A stretch of DNA of 64,000 bases from Nitrosococcus halophilus Nc 4 (GTDB lineage: Bacteria; Pseudomonadota; Gammaproteobacteria; Nitrosococcales; Nitrosococcaceae), in contig NC_013960.1 of the NCBI RefSeq assembly GCF_000024725.1, positions 3,458,001 through 3,522,000 on the forward strand, in the 5' to 3' direction. Made by a program: the position numbers and the translations under genes. The notes under the pieces are model-generated. The model had not been told where the DNA came from and ran no database searches. It saw only the letters and a list, made by a program, of their open reading frames with translations. Each line of letters opens with the position of its first letter. The first letter of the stretch is position 1. Below, piece by piece: positions 34,676 to 43,599 of this stretch.

Positions 34676-36565
34676 ATGTCAACAAATTGGAGTATCCACC
34701 ACGCCCAAGAGCTCTACAATATCGCCCAATGGAGCGAAGGTTATTTCGATATCAACGCCCAGGGCCACCTCATGGTTCGCCCCCAAGGCCCAAACAGCCC
34801 GACCACAATCGACCTCTATGAGGTCGGTCAGGCGCTCCTAGAGGCAGGGCTGTCCTTACCGGTCCTAGTGCGCTTTTCCGGAATCCTGCACCATCGTGCC
34901 AAGAGCCTACAAACCGCCTTTACCGAGGCAATGGCCGCTACCCATTACCAAGGCTCCTTTAACGCCGTCTATCCCATCAAGGTGAACCAACAACGGCAGG
35001 TGGTCAAGGAAATCCTAGCAGCAGACCCGGAACACATGGGATTAGAAGCAGGAAGCAAACCTGAATTACTGGCTGTCATGGCCTTATCTCGGCCTGGGGC
35101 CCCGGTCATTTGCAACGGCTATAAAGACCGGGAATATATCCGCCTGGCCTTGATGGGGCGGCAATTAGGTCTACGAATTTATTTGGTGGTCGAAAAACCC
35201 TCGGAGCTGGAACACATTATTCGTGAAGCACGGGCTTTAAAGGTAAAGCCCCTCCTAGGGGTGCGAGTCCGCCTCGCCTCTATAGGAAAGGGAAAATGGC
35301 AAAACACGGGAGGCGAGAAGGGTAAATTTGGCCTTTCCTCCGCGCAGGTGCTCACCATGCTCCAGCGGCTCCGCCAAATGGAGATGATTGATTGCCTGAC
35401 CCTGCTGCATTTTCATATGGGCTCGCAGCTTCCCAATATTGCAGATATCCAACGGGGCATCCGGGAAGCGGGACGCTATTATGCCACCTTGCGCGAGCTC
35501 GGTGTCCCCCTGCGCAGTGTGGACGTGGGCGGGGGGCTAGGCGTGGACTACGATGGAACCCATACCCGGGGATTCTGCTCCACTAACTACACCCTCTCGG
35601 AATATGCCCATAAAATCGTCCACGGGCTGTGGGAAATTTGCGATGCTCACCAACTCCCCCACCCGGAGATCATTACCGAAGCAGGGCGGGCCATGACAGC
35701 CCACCATGCGGTCTTGATCAGCAATATCATCGACACGCAACCAGCCCCTGGCAAAGGAGAACCACCGGCCCCCATCGCCGATGATCCCCCCGTCATCCAA
35801 GGATTATGGCAGAGCTATCAAGGACTCACCCGGCGCTCGGCCATTGAAGCCTACCATGATGCCAGTCAAGGCATCGCTGATGCTTTAGAAATGTTTAATT
35901 ATGGAATCCTGAGCTTGGAACAACGGGCCCAGGCCGAACAACTCTATTTTGCCCTCTGCCGCCGGATTCGCTCTTTCCTCAATCCCCAAGTCCGGGCCCA
36001 CCGGGAAATCTTGGATGAGCTAGAAGGAAAGCTCACGGCAAAGGTTTTTTGCAACTTTTCCCTGTTTCGCTCCATGCCTGATGCCTGGGCTATTAATCAG
36101 ATTTTTCCTATCGTGCCCCTGCACCGCTTAGCGCAACCGCCCACCGAGCGAGTCTGGATCGAAGACCTGACCTGCGACTCCGATGGCCGCATTGATCTTT
36201 ATGTGGATGGGGAAGGGATTGAAACCAGCCTGCCTCTGCACCCCTTCACTCCAGGCGAACCCTATCTATTAGGTTTTTTTCTGGTGGGTGCGTACCAGGA
36301 AATCCTCGGTGATATTCATAACTTATTCGGCGCCACCGACTCGGTCCACGTAGAAGCAGATGGGCAGACAGGCTTCCGTTTGTTGCATCCCCTGAAAGGA
36401 GACACGGTAGAATCGGTTCTCCATCAAGTGCGCTTCGATGCCACAGAAATAAAGGAACATTTACATACAAAACTTGACCAAGCAGCCCTCGATGACAGCC
36501 AACGCTGCCTGTATCTTCAGGAATTAGAAGCAGGGTTGAGCGGATACACCTACCTAGAGGACTAA
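34676..36565 (+). CDS. speA: biosynthetic arginine decarboxylase
   Basis: A 629-residue PLP-dependent decarboxylase (group IV, alanine-racemase fold) converting arginine to agmatine, the first step toward putrescine. The PLP lysine lies in VYPIKVNQQRQVV (about residue 105). Other marks are LEAGSKPELLAVMAL, LGVRVRLASIGKGKWQNTGG, HFHMGSQLPNI, VDVGGGLGVDYDGT and, near the C-terminus, CDSDGRID, which holds the second active-site segment. Length matches the ~630-660 aa family. Divergent from speE. Confidence 0.95.
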   Translation: MSTNWSIHHAQELYNIAQWSEGYFDINAQGHLMVRPQGPNSPTTIDLYEVGQALLEAGLSLPVLVRFSGILHHRAKSLQTAFTEAMAATHYQGSFNAVYPIKVNQQRQVVKEILAADPEHMGLEAGSKPELLAVMALSRPGAPVICNGYKDREYIRLALMGRQLGLRIYLVVEKPSELEHIIREARALKVKPLLGVRVRLASIGKGKWQNTGGEKGKFGLSSAQVLTMLQRLRQMEMIDCLTLLHFHMGSQLPNIADIQRGIREAGRYYATLRELGVPLRSVDVGGGLGVDYDGTHTRGFCSTNYTLSEYAHKIVHGLWEICDAHQLPHPEIITEAGRAMTAHHAVLISNIIDTQPAPGKGEPPAPIADDPPVIQGLWQSYQGLTRRSAIEAYHDASQGIADALEMFNYGILSLEQRAQAEQLYFALCRRIRSFLNPQVRAHREILDELEGKLTAKVFCNFSLFRSMPDAWAINQIFPIVPLHRLAQPPTERVWIEDLTCDSDGRIDLYVDGEGIETSLPLHPFTPGEPYLLGFFLVGAYQEILGDIHNLFGATDSVHVEADGQTGFRLLHPLKGDTVESVLHQVRFDATEIKEHLHTKLDQAALDDSQRCLYLQELEAGLSGYTYLED

Positions 36566-36746
36566 CAAGCCGTTTTGAAAATGCCCTTTAGCGCCGATAC
36601 GGTGTTGAGGCACGTTTTGTGATGCTCATCTATGAACCCCATACACTGCGCTTCTCAAACGCACCTCGCCGAGTCTCAGCACAAAATTGCTATCTTTAAA
36701 ACGGCTTCTCAGCTCAGTGCCTCGATTAACCAGATTGCCCGCTATT

Positions 36747-37100
36747 TTACCAACGAAACAGCACCCAACTGGGGATGAGCATGCCGGAATCGACGGGCCC
36801 TTCAAAGCGTTTATCAAAGTCCCCGTCACCATCCGCATCCACAAGGTAATAGGAGGGACCAATGCTAGGGGTCACCTTGATCTGATAGAGCTTTCCATTG
36901 AGGCGATATTCTTCCACCAGGTCCTCCCCCCTTTGAATAATTCTAATTTCAGGCTCAATGACTTCGGACTGCTCAGGCAAGGAGGGCAGATCAGGGAGAG
37001 GCACAAGGTCTTCCGGCTCCTCCGTCAAAACCGGCGTAGAGACGAGTAGAAGCCATAAGAAATTTATATAAACCAAAATCTTATTATAAGAAATAGGCAT
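36747..37100 (-). CDS. DUF2782-domain periplasmic protein
   Basis: A ~117-residue protein: an N-terminal hydrophobic signal (KILVYINFLWLLLVSTPVLT), an acidic Pro-rich linker (EEPEDLVPLPDLPSLPEQSE), then the DUF2782 core EIRIIQRGEDLVEEYRLNGK and YYLVDADGDGDFDKRFEGPV, a calcium-loop-like DxDxDGDFD pattern. The start at 37100 (MPISYNKI) follows the LOG gene by 22 bp; the longer frame would overlap it. DUF2782 genes usually sit beside polA in this group, as here. Function unknown. Confidence 0.8.
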   Translation of the reverse strand: MPISYNKILVYINFLWLLLVSTPVLTEEPEDLVPLPDLPSLPEQSEVIEPEIRIIQRGEDLVEEYRLNGKLYQIKVTPSIGPSYYLVDADGDGDFDKRFEGPVDSGMLIPSWVLFRW

Positions 37101-37122
37101 AGGCTGATCTCTAAAATGTTGC

Positions 37123-37848
37123 TTACAGGTCGAGCAATCGTTCACGCTCTTCCGCCGAGGGCTCAAAGCCGCGACTCTCATAATAGCTAAAGATAGCATC
37201 CACGACCTCCTGGGGCTCGTCTAACACCTTAAATAAATCCAGGTCATGGGAATCGATCATCCCCTCCTCTACCAGGTGTTTTTTAAACCAGTCGATCAAT
37301 CCCGCCCAAAAGGATGAACTCACCAGCAGGATAGGGATCCGCCGCGACTTACCGGTCTGCACCAAAGTTAGAATCTCCGCCAATTCATCCAGGGTTCCAA
37401 ACCCTCCCGGTAACACCACGTAGGCCGAGGCATATTTCACGAACATCACCTTACGGGAGAAAAAATGGCGAAAATTGACTGCAATATCCTGATATTCGTT
37501 AGCCACCTGCTCATGGGGCAGGCTAATATTGAGTCCGACACTGGGGGATGCTCCCATGAAAGCTCCCTTATTGGCAGCCTCCATAAGGCCAGGACCACCG
37601 CCACTGATGACGCTAAAGCCCGCATCGGATAGGGCCCAAGCAATCTCCTCAGTCAGCTGATAATAGGGATCTCCAGGGACCGTACGTGCTGAACCAAAAA
37701 TACTGACTGAGGGCCTGATAGTGGCTAAACGTTCAAACCCTTCCACGAATTCAGCCATGATTTGGAATACTTTCCAGGACTCCCGGGTAAGCAAAGAGTC
37801 ATTGACAGCCGTTCGCTCGGCAAAAGAACGTTTATTGTGTTTGTCCAT
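37123..37848 (-). CDS. LOG-family (TIGR00730) nucleotide 5'-monophosphate phosphoribohydrolase-like protein
   Basis: A 241-residue Rossmann protein. SVSIFGSART opens the fold, SGGGPGLMEAANKGAF binds phosphate, and VVLPGGFGTLDELAEILTLVQTG carries the PGGxGTxxE catalytic motif of LOG enzymes, which split nucleoside monophosphates to base and ribose-5-phosphate. A second, longer family member is encoded at 56748. It is divergent from polA and upstream of the DUF2782 gene. Confidence 0.9.
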   Translation of the reverse strand: MDKHNKRSFAERTAVNDSLLTRESWKVFQIMAEFVEGFERLATIRPSVSIFGSARTVPGDPYYQLTEEIAWALSDAGFSVISGGGPGLMEAANKGAFMGASPSVGLNISLPHEQVANEYQDIAVNFRHFFSRKVMFVKYASAYVVLPGGFGTLDELAEILTLVQTGKSRRIPILLVSSSFWAGLIDWFKKHLVEEGMIDSHDLDLFKVLDEPQEVVDAIFSYYESRGFEPSAEERERLLDL

Positions 37849-37912
37849 TAAAGTGTCCTGATCTCAGGGTATTAATCCTTGCTATTTTGATCAACCTTAT
37901 TTAAAAGTAAAC

Positions 37913-40618
37913 ATGGTAAAAAATTCAGTTCTTATTCTAATCGACGGCTCCTCCTATCTCTTTCGCGCTTTCCACGCGCTGCCTCCCTTAACCACTTCTA
38001 AAGGCCAACCTACAGGGGCAGTCTACGGAGTCATAAATATGCTGCGCAAGCTGCTCGATGAGCACCAACCCCACTACGTCGCGGTCATCTTCGATGCCAA
38101 GGGCAAAACATTTCGCGATGAGCTGTTTGAACAGTACAAGGCCCATCGCCCCCCCATGCCCGAGGAACTTGCCTGCCAGATCCCCCCCCTCCACGATCTC
38201 ATCCGGGCCCTCGGTTTACCTTTGCTCTGTGTGGAGGGAGTTGAAGCCGACGATGTCATCGGCACCTTAGCGCAACAAGCCAGCGGGCAGCATCTAGAGA
38301 CCCTGATTTCTAGTGGCGATAAAGACTTGGCTCAACTCGTCAACCACCACGTGAGCCTGGTGAACAGCACGAACCAGTCCAAATTGGATCCCGCCGGCGT
38401 AAAAGCCAAGTTCAACGTTTCCCCAGAACAAATCGTCGACTACCTGGCGCTGGTGGGCGATCCGATAGACAATATCCCCGGCATCCCCGGAATAGGCCCC
38501 AAAACGGCCGCCAAACTGCTTGACCAGTACCACGATCTAGACCAAATCATGGCCCACGCCCAGGAAATCAAAGGCAAGGTGGGGGAAAATCTACGCCTCC
38601 ATCTGGCCCAACTTCCCCTAGCAAGGCAATTGGCCACCGTTCGCCGGGATCTCCCCCTTGAGCTAGGCCCTAAAGACTTGCAATGCCAGCCACCCGATAT
38701 CCCCACGCTACGGGAACTATATGGCACCCTGGAATTCAAGACTTGGCTGCGGGAACTCTTGGAAAAAGAGAAAGATCGCGCCTCGTCCCCTAACACCTCA
38801 ACGGACTCCTCTCCCTCCTATGAGACAGTACTTTCCGAGGAAAGCTTCGAGCGCTGGGTAAAACGCTTGGAAACCGCCGAACTATTCGCCTTTGATTTGG
38901 AAACCAACAGCTTGGACTACATAGAAGCTGAAATTGTCGGTCTCTCTTTTGCTATCAAGCCAAAGGAGGCCGCTTATGTTCCACTCGCTCATGACTATGA
39001 TGCCGCGCCCCTCCAGCTAGCCCGTGAAGGGGTTTTAGCACGGCTCCAGCCCCTGTTACAAGATTCGAACCGGGGGAAAGTGGGACAAAACCTCAAGTTC
39101 GATCGCAATGTGCTGGCTAATTATGGGATTGAGCTAGAGGGCATTCGCCACGACTCCATGCTGGAGTCCTATGTCCTTCACAGTACCGCCAGCCGTCACA
39201 ATATGGATTCTTTAGCCCTCAAGTACCTCCAACGGAGCACCATTTCCTATGAAGAAGTGGCTGGCAAAGGAGCCAAGCAACTGCCCTTCAATCAGGTTCC
39301 CATTGACAAGGCCACCCGCTACGCGGCGGAAGATGCCGACATCTGCCTCCAACTTCACCACTACTTCTGGCCCCGCCTCCAACAGGAGGAGGCCCTCTGC
39401 CGTCTTTACCAAGAGCTGGAAATCCCCCTCATTCCGGTGATTTCACGCATGGAGCGCAATGGGGTCCAGATAGACGCGACCCAGCTTAAAGCCCATAGCG
39501 CGGAACTCACGGCCCGCCTGGAAAAAATTGAGCAAGAAGCCTTTGAACTTGCCGGGGAGCCTTTTAATCTCGCCTCGCCCAAGCAAATTCAGGCCATCCT
39601 CTACGATAAGCTGAAACTGCCGATTACCCGCAAAACCCCCACCGGACAACCCTCCACGGCAGAGACGGTATTACAGGAATTGGCCCTGGATTATCCCCTC
39701 CCCCAATTGCTCCTCGAATATCGCGCCTTAAGCAAGCTCAAGTCTACCTATACGGATCGCTTGCCTTTGCAAGTCAACCCCCGTACAGGGCGCGTCCATA
39801 CCTCCTACCATCAAGCCGTCACCGCCACCGGACGGCTTTCCTCCTCGGATCCCAACTTACAGAATATCCCCATTCGCAGCGCTGAAGGCCGACGGATTCG
39901 CCAGGCCTTTATCGCCCCGCCAGGCTATTGCCTCCTGGCCGCCGACTACTCCCAGATTGAACTGCGCATTATGGCCCATCTTTCCGACGATGAAGGCCTG
40001 CTTGCCGCCTTCGAAGCGGGAGAGGACATCCACCAACGGACTGCCGCCGAAATTTTCCGCACTCCCTTAGAAGGAGTGACCCCAGAGCAGCGGCGCAGCG
40101 CCAAGGCCATCAATTTTGGCCTGATCTATGGGATGTCAGCCCACGGTCTTGCCCAGCAGCTAGGAATCAGCCGCAGCGCCGCGCAACACTACATAGAACG
40201 CTATTTTCACCGTTACCCCGGCGTTAAGGCCTACATGGATGCCATATGCCAGCAAGCCCGCCAAAAGGGATATGTGGAAACCCTATTCGGCCGGCGTCTT
40301 TATCTCCCTGAAATCCACTCCCGGCAAGCGCAACGACGCAACCAGGCCGAACGCATGGCGATTAATGCCCCCATGCAAGGCACGGCGGCAGATATCATCA
40401 AGCGAGCCATGCTCCGTGCGGATCAGTGGCTGCAAAAACAGGGAAGCAATGCCCGCATGATCATGCAGGTTCACGATGAATTGGTATTTGAGGTTGCCGA
40501 AGCTGAATTGGACACCACCACCGCAGCCATCCGGGAAAACATGGCCGGAGCCGCCCAAATTAAGGTGCCGCTCATAGTAGAGATGGGTAGCGGCGCCAAC
40601 TGGGACGAAGCCCATTAA
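37913..40618 (+). CDS. polA: DNA polymerase I
   Basis: A 901-residue polymerase for Okazaki-fragment processing and repair. The 5'-nuclease domain (1-~290) has LIDGSSYLFRAFHALPP and GVEADDVIGTLA. The 3'-5' exonuclease domain (~310-500) retains FAFDLETNSLDYIEAEIVGL, so proofreading residues seem present. The polymerase domain shows TATGRLSSSDPNLQNIP-like, DYSQIELRIMAHLSDDE (motif A), RRSAKAINFGLIYGMSAHGL (motif B) and VHDELVFEV (motif C). Length is normal. Followed by a pair of hairpins, the second a good terminator. Confidence 0.97.
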   Translation: MVKNSVLILIDGSSYLFRAFHALPPLTTSKGQPTGAVYGVINMLRKLLDEHQPHYVAVIFDAKGKTFRDELFEQYKAHRPPMPEELACQIPPLHDLIRALGLPLLCVEGVEADDVIGTLAQQASGQHLETLISSGDKDLAQLVNHHVSLVNSTNQSKLDPAGVKAKFNVSPEQIVDYLALVGDPIDNIPGIPGIGPKTAAKLLDQYHDLDQIMAHAQEIKGKVGENLRLHLAQLPLARQLATVRRDLPLELGPKDLQCQPPDIPTLRELYGTLEFKTWLRELLEKEKDRASSPNTSTDSSPSYETVLSEESFERWVKRLETAELFAFDLETNSLDYIEAEIVGLSFAIKPKEAAYVPLAHDYDAAPLQLAREGVLARLQPLLQDSNRGKVGQNLKFDRNVLANYGIELEGIRHDSMLESYVLHSTASRHNMDSLALKYLQRSTISYEEVAGKGAKQLPFNQVPIDKATRYAAEDADICLQLHHYFWPRLQQEEALCRLYQELEIPLIPVISRMERNGVQIDATQLKAHSAELTARLEKIEQEAFELAGEPFNLASPKQIQAILYDKLKLPITRKTPTGQPSTAETVLQELALDYPLPQLLLEYRALSKLKSTYTDRLPLQVNPRTGRVHTSYHQAVTATGRLSSSDPNLQNIPIRSAEGRRIRQAFIAPPGYCLLAADYSQIELRIMAHLSDDEGLLAAFEAGEDIHQRTAAEIFRTPLEGVTPEQRRSAKAINFGLIYGMSAHGLAQQLGISRSAAQHYIERYFHRYPGVKAYMDAICQQARQKGYVETLFGRRLYLPEIHSRQAQRRNQAERMAINAPMQGTAADIIKRAMLRADQWLQKQGSNARMIMQVHDELVFEVAEAELDTTTAAIRENMAGAAQIKVPLIVEMGSGANWDEAH

Positions 40619-40740
40619 TAAAAAAATCGTTGTCTGGAAATTTTGTTGAACTTTCTATTCGGCGGTTGGTCTTTATCTTAGTGAGTGCACCATAAAAAGG
40701 TCGCACTCTCCCGCCCTCCTCCCTGGGCGGGATGATCCTT

Positions 40741-40806
40741 TGGTCCGGAGCCCCCTAAGCCGGACCAACGATTGCCCCGGTTTTCCCCTTGAACCGGGGC
40801 TTTTTT
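40741..40806 (+). terminator. double hairpin terminator after polA
   Basis: First hairpin TGGTCCGG / CCGGACCA (40741-40748, 40760-40767). Second is a classic intrinsic terminator: GCCCCGGTT (40774-40782), loop, AACCGGGGC (40792-40800), then TTTTTT. It ends rightward transcription about 185 bp after the polA stop and abuts the end of the convergent engB gene. Confidence 0.85.
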
Positions 40807-41434
40807 ATGGCGGTGACTCATCCAATTCAAACCACCTGTCGAGCTGAGCCTGGATAGCCTCAACCCCCATCCGATTGTGGGCAGAAAATAGCTGCGCCCG
40901 CGCCGAGGGAAAAGCCTCCTGTAGATGCGCGGTGACTTTCTCCAAGGCCTGTTTGGCCGCCCCTCGCTTTAATTTATCGCTCTTCGTCAACAATATGCAG
41001 ACCGGCAAACCCCGCGCGCGGCACCATTCCAGCATCTGGAGATCAAAGGGTTGGAAAAGGCGCCGAATATCCATAACCAACACGATGCCACACAGGGATT
41101 GGCGCCACTCTAGATAATTGCTTAGAGTCTGCCGCCATTGGCGTTTTACCGCCTCAGGCACCTTGGCATAGCCATAACCGGGGAGATCCACCAGGCAGCG
41201 GCGAGCATCTAGCTGGAAAAAATTGATCATTTGGGTGCGCCCCGGAGTCTTGCTGGTTCTCGCCAATCCCTTGATATTGGTAATGGCATTGATAGCGCTT
41301 GACTTTCCGACGTTGGAGCGTCCCGCAAAAGCCACCTCCATCCCCCTATCTGGAGGCAACTGGGATAGAGTGTAAGCACTTCCCTGATAATGGGCCTTAT
41401 GGTAAAGAGAATTTATCGCCATTCTCCGGTTCAA
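40805..41434 (-). CDS. engB: ribosome biogenesis GTPase YihA/EngB
   Basis: A 209-residue TRAFAC GTPase needed for 50S assembly. G1 GRSNVGKSS, G2/switch region RTSKTPGRTQ, G3 DLPGYGYAKVP and G4 LLTKSDKLKRG are present, and G5 FSAHNRMG is recognisable. The longest frame begins at TTG 41434; an ATG four codons on (41422) is the alternative, but GGAG lies too close to it. Convergent with polA, a conserved gammaproteobacterial neighbour. Confidence 0.93.
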   Translation of the reverse strand: MNRRMAINSLYHKAHYQGSAYTLSQLPPDRGMEVAFAGRSNVGKSSAINAITNIKGLARTSKTPGRTQMINFFQLDARRCLVDLPGYGYAKVPEAVKRQWRQTLSNYLEWRQSLCGIVLVMDIRRLFQPFDLQMLEWCRARGLPVCILLTKSDKLKRGAAKQALEKVTAHLQEAFPSARAQLFSAHNRMGVEAIQAQLDRWFELDESPP

Positions 41435-41589
41435 AAAAAAGCACCGCTCTCAAAAGGCATGGATATTGCCTTTAGGTCACTGCGGCAGGCTAGAAAAATA
41501 TTTCCAGGCAGTGTAGCATGCACACCAATTTTGAAGATGCTTTGGCGTGGTCATCTTTGCAAATATTACCAAGAACTGAGGATCTGTTA

Positions 41590-42213
41590 ATGATGTTAAA
41601 ACGTTTCGCAGTTGCCGCTGCCTGTATCCTATTTGCCTCCTCCTCTGGCGCTGTCATGGTGACTGGCGATCCGGAAGCTGGCGCAGCCACAGCCATGCCC
41701 TGCCAAAGCTGCCATGGCCTTGACGGCAACAGCCCCAGCCCCGAGTGGCCCAAACTTGCCGGCCAGCATGCGACTTATCTCAAAAAACAATTGCAGGATT
41801 ATCGGTCTGGGGCTCGAGTGAATGCGATTATGTCATCGATGGCAGCCAGCCTTAGCGATGAAGATGTGGCCAATTTGGCTGCCTATTACTCTAGCCAAAC
41901 CACCGCCGAAGGCGCTACCCCTGAGCAATATGTTGAGCTGGGAGAGAAAATGTACCAGCAAGGCAACAAAGAAAGCGGCGTTCCTGCTTGCATGGCCTGC
42001 CACGGGCCGGGGGCTCAGGGTAACCCGGCGGCAAGCTGGCCACGCCTTTCAGGGCAACATGCCCAATACATAGAGACCCAACTCAAGAGCTACCGCAGCG
42101 GGGAACGTGCCAACGACCCGAACGAGATTATGCGGGGGGCGGTAAAGAAAATGACCGATGAGGAAATCACTGCGGTTTCCCACTACGTGTCGGGTCTGCA
42201 CGTAGCAGAGTAG
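41590..42213 (+). CDS. cytochrome c4-type diheme protein
   Basis: A ~207-residue exported diheme cytochrome. An N-terminal signal (LKRFAVAAACILFASSSGAV) is followed by two c-type heme sites, CQSCH near residue 38 and CMACH near 136, each followed by the WPKLAGQHATYL / WPRLSGQHAQYI repeat and a distal Met in IMSSMAASLS / IMRGAVKKM. Cytochrome c4 passes electrons to terminal oxidases in the periplasm. The ATG at 41590 has GAGG upstream. It is 35 bp ahead of dsbA. Confidence 0.92.
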   Translation: MMLKRFAVAAACILFASSSGAVMVTGDPEAGAATAMPCQSCHGLDGNSPSPEWPKLAGQHATYLKKQLQDYRSGARVNAIMSSMAASLSDEDVANLAAYYSSQTTAEGATPEQYVELGEKMYQQGNKESGVPACMACHGPGAQGNPAASWPRLSGQHAQYIETQLKSYRSGERANDPNEIMRGAVKKMTDEEITAVSHYVSGLHVAE

Positions 42214-42248
42214 CATTAGGCTTCTTCACTGTGAGGGACTCTTAAAGT

Positions 42249-42905
42249 ATGTCGCGATTGACCCATTGGTTGCTCCTGTCGCTCTCCCTGCTGCTTATCT
42301 CTCCAGCGGTAGCCGCGGCGGAATCATCTTTCACCGAGGGGGTGCACTATAAAGCGGTGACCCCTCCCCTCCATCCCCTTCAACCGGGGAAAGCCGAGGT
42401 GGTTGAGATGTTTTGGTATGGCTGTCCCCACTGTTACCGTTTCGAACCTCTCCTGGAACAGTGGGCAGAAGCGCAACCGGAGCAGGTGGCCTTTATCCGG
42501 GTCCCTGCGATATTTCGGGACTCATGGCTACTTCACGCCCAAGCCTTCTATACCGCCGAAGCATTGGGGGTGCTGGACAAAGTTCACCGCCCCTTGTTTG
42601 ATGCTATTCATCTGGAAAAACGCCCGCTCAAAACCAAACAAGAGGTGGCAAACTTTTTCGCGACCCTAGGAGTGCCAAAGGAAGACTTTTTGCAGACCTT
42701 CGAGTCTTTCGCCGTCCAGGGCAAGGTTCAGCAAGCCGTCGTTATTACCCGGACCTCTGGAATTACCGGCGTTCCTGCCATGATCGTCAATGGTAAATAC
42801 CGCACCGACGCCAACATGGCGGGCAGCTTTGAGGACATGCTTAAAGTCGTCGACTACCTCATCGCCCAAGGGGGTCCTTCAAGCCAGGCTGCGGCTGCTA
42901 AATAG
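42249..42905 (+). CDS. dsbA: thiol:disulfide interchange protein DsbA
   Basis: A 218-residue periplasmic oxidoreductase that introduces disulfide bonds. It has a signal peptide (about 1-24), the CPHC active site in EMFWYGCPHCYRFEPLLEQW near residue 58, and the cis-Pro loop SGITGVPAMIVNGKY. Length and motifs are standard. Placement after cytochrome c4 is common in gammaproteobacteria and fits a shared role in periplasmic redox. Confidence 0.95.
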   Translation: MSRLTHWLLLSLSLLLISPAVAAAESSFTEGVHYKAVTPPLHPLQPGKAEVVEMFWYGCPHCYRFEPLLEQWAEAQPEQVAFIRVPAIFRDSWLLHAQAFYTAEALGVLDKVHRPLFDAIHLEKRPLKTKQEVANFFATLGVPKEDFLQTFESFAVQGKVQQAVVITRTSGITGVPAMIVNGKYRTDANMAGSFEDMLKVVDYLIAQGGPSSQAAAAK

Positions 42906-43153
42906 GTGGCTTTCACTGCGCTCACTCCCAAACCGACCGACAGGGGCAAGGAAAATAGATAGGGGAGGACCCTCTAGATTTGGCTTTTTAGCCGCAAATG
43001 CACGCGAATAAACGCTAATGAAATGAAAAGAGAAGCCCCCACTCTAAAGATCCTAAGGGCTTCTTAGCTCACCAGAGCCAGAAGTGCGCTTCTGGCCCTC
43101 CCTGCGCATCACTTGGTGTTCGCTGCCTATAGCAGGTATTCTATATAAGTGAA
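42906..43153. other. dsbA-tRNA spacer with hairpins
   Basis: No gene. It contains a repeat-like stretch CGCAAATGCACGCGAATAAA near 42994, a hairpin pair AGAAGCCC (43031-43038) / GGGCTTCT (43057-43064) that may end the dsbA transcript, a second hairpin CCAGAAG/CTTCTGG near 43079, and a TATATA-like -10 at about 43143 just before the tRNA. Confidence 0.45.
43031..43066 (+). terminator. candidate terminator after dsbA
   Basis: Perfect 8-bp stem AGAAGCCC (43031-43038) with GGGCTTCT (43057-43064) and a short T-containing tail. About 125 bp after dsbA and before the tRNA. The tail is weak. Confidence 0.45.
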
Positions 43154-43245
43154 GGAGAGGTACCGAAGCGGTCACAACGGCACCGACTCGAAATCGGTTG
43201 GGGCTATTGCAGCCCACGCGGGTTCGAATCCCGCCCTCTCCGCCA
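43154..43245 (+). tRNA. tRNA-Ser (anticodon CGA)
   Basis: A 92-nt class II tRNA with encoded CCA. The acceptor stem GGAGAGG (43154-43160) pairs with CCTCTCC (43235-43241); the anticodon loop CTCGAAA in the ACCGA...TCGGT stem gives CGA, reading UCG. A long variable arm (GGGGCTATTGCAGCCC-like) and the T-loop GGTTCGAATCC are present. The type I restriction island begins 355 bp downstream, and tRNA-Ser 3' ends are frequent integration sites. Confidence 0.95.
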
Positions 43246-43599
43246 TTGTTTGATAATAAGTTATTGATTAATAATCAATAAATCACTTTCATCCTGCTCA
43301 GGTCTTATTTTTGGTCTTACAGCAGTGTGCAGTTTCCCACCTGCGAATTGATGGTTGTCTGCTCCCGGTACCCACCCTCAGCACTTCGCCAGCTTTTCTC
43401 TTTACCGGCGGATATCCTTGAGCTTTTATTCCAGTTCCCCCTGGCTCAACTCCTTCAAGTCACCAAGAAAGTAGCGATGCTACCTTCAGGAAACACGAAA
43501 ACAAAAAGGATGAACTGTAATGAGTCTTGTCCTCTAGGACTCGTTTAATGGGCTTCCCGCCAGCACCCACGGGGTTGCAAAATGCAAGGAGTTTGATGC
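43246..43599. other. tRNA-hsdM spacer
   Basis: About 350 bp. AT-rich just after the tRNA with ATTGATTAATAATCAAT, a perfect dyad (43263-43279). No open frame resembles an integrase, though a minus-strand segment next to the tRNA (GKLHTAVRPKIRPEQDESDL) could be a relic of an integrase gene end. AAGGAG ahead of hsdM is the ribosome site. Confidence 0.35.

Noticed and set aside
43246-43330. Integrase remnant next to tRNA-Ser
   Set aside because: The ~20-residue minus-strand peptide lacks any catalytic integrase motif; it is mentioned only as a possibility.
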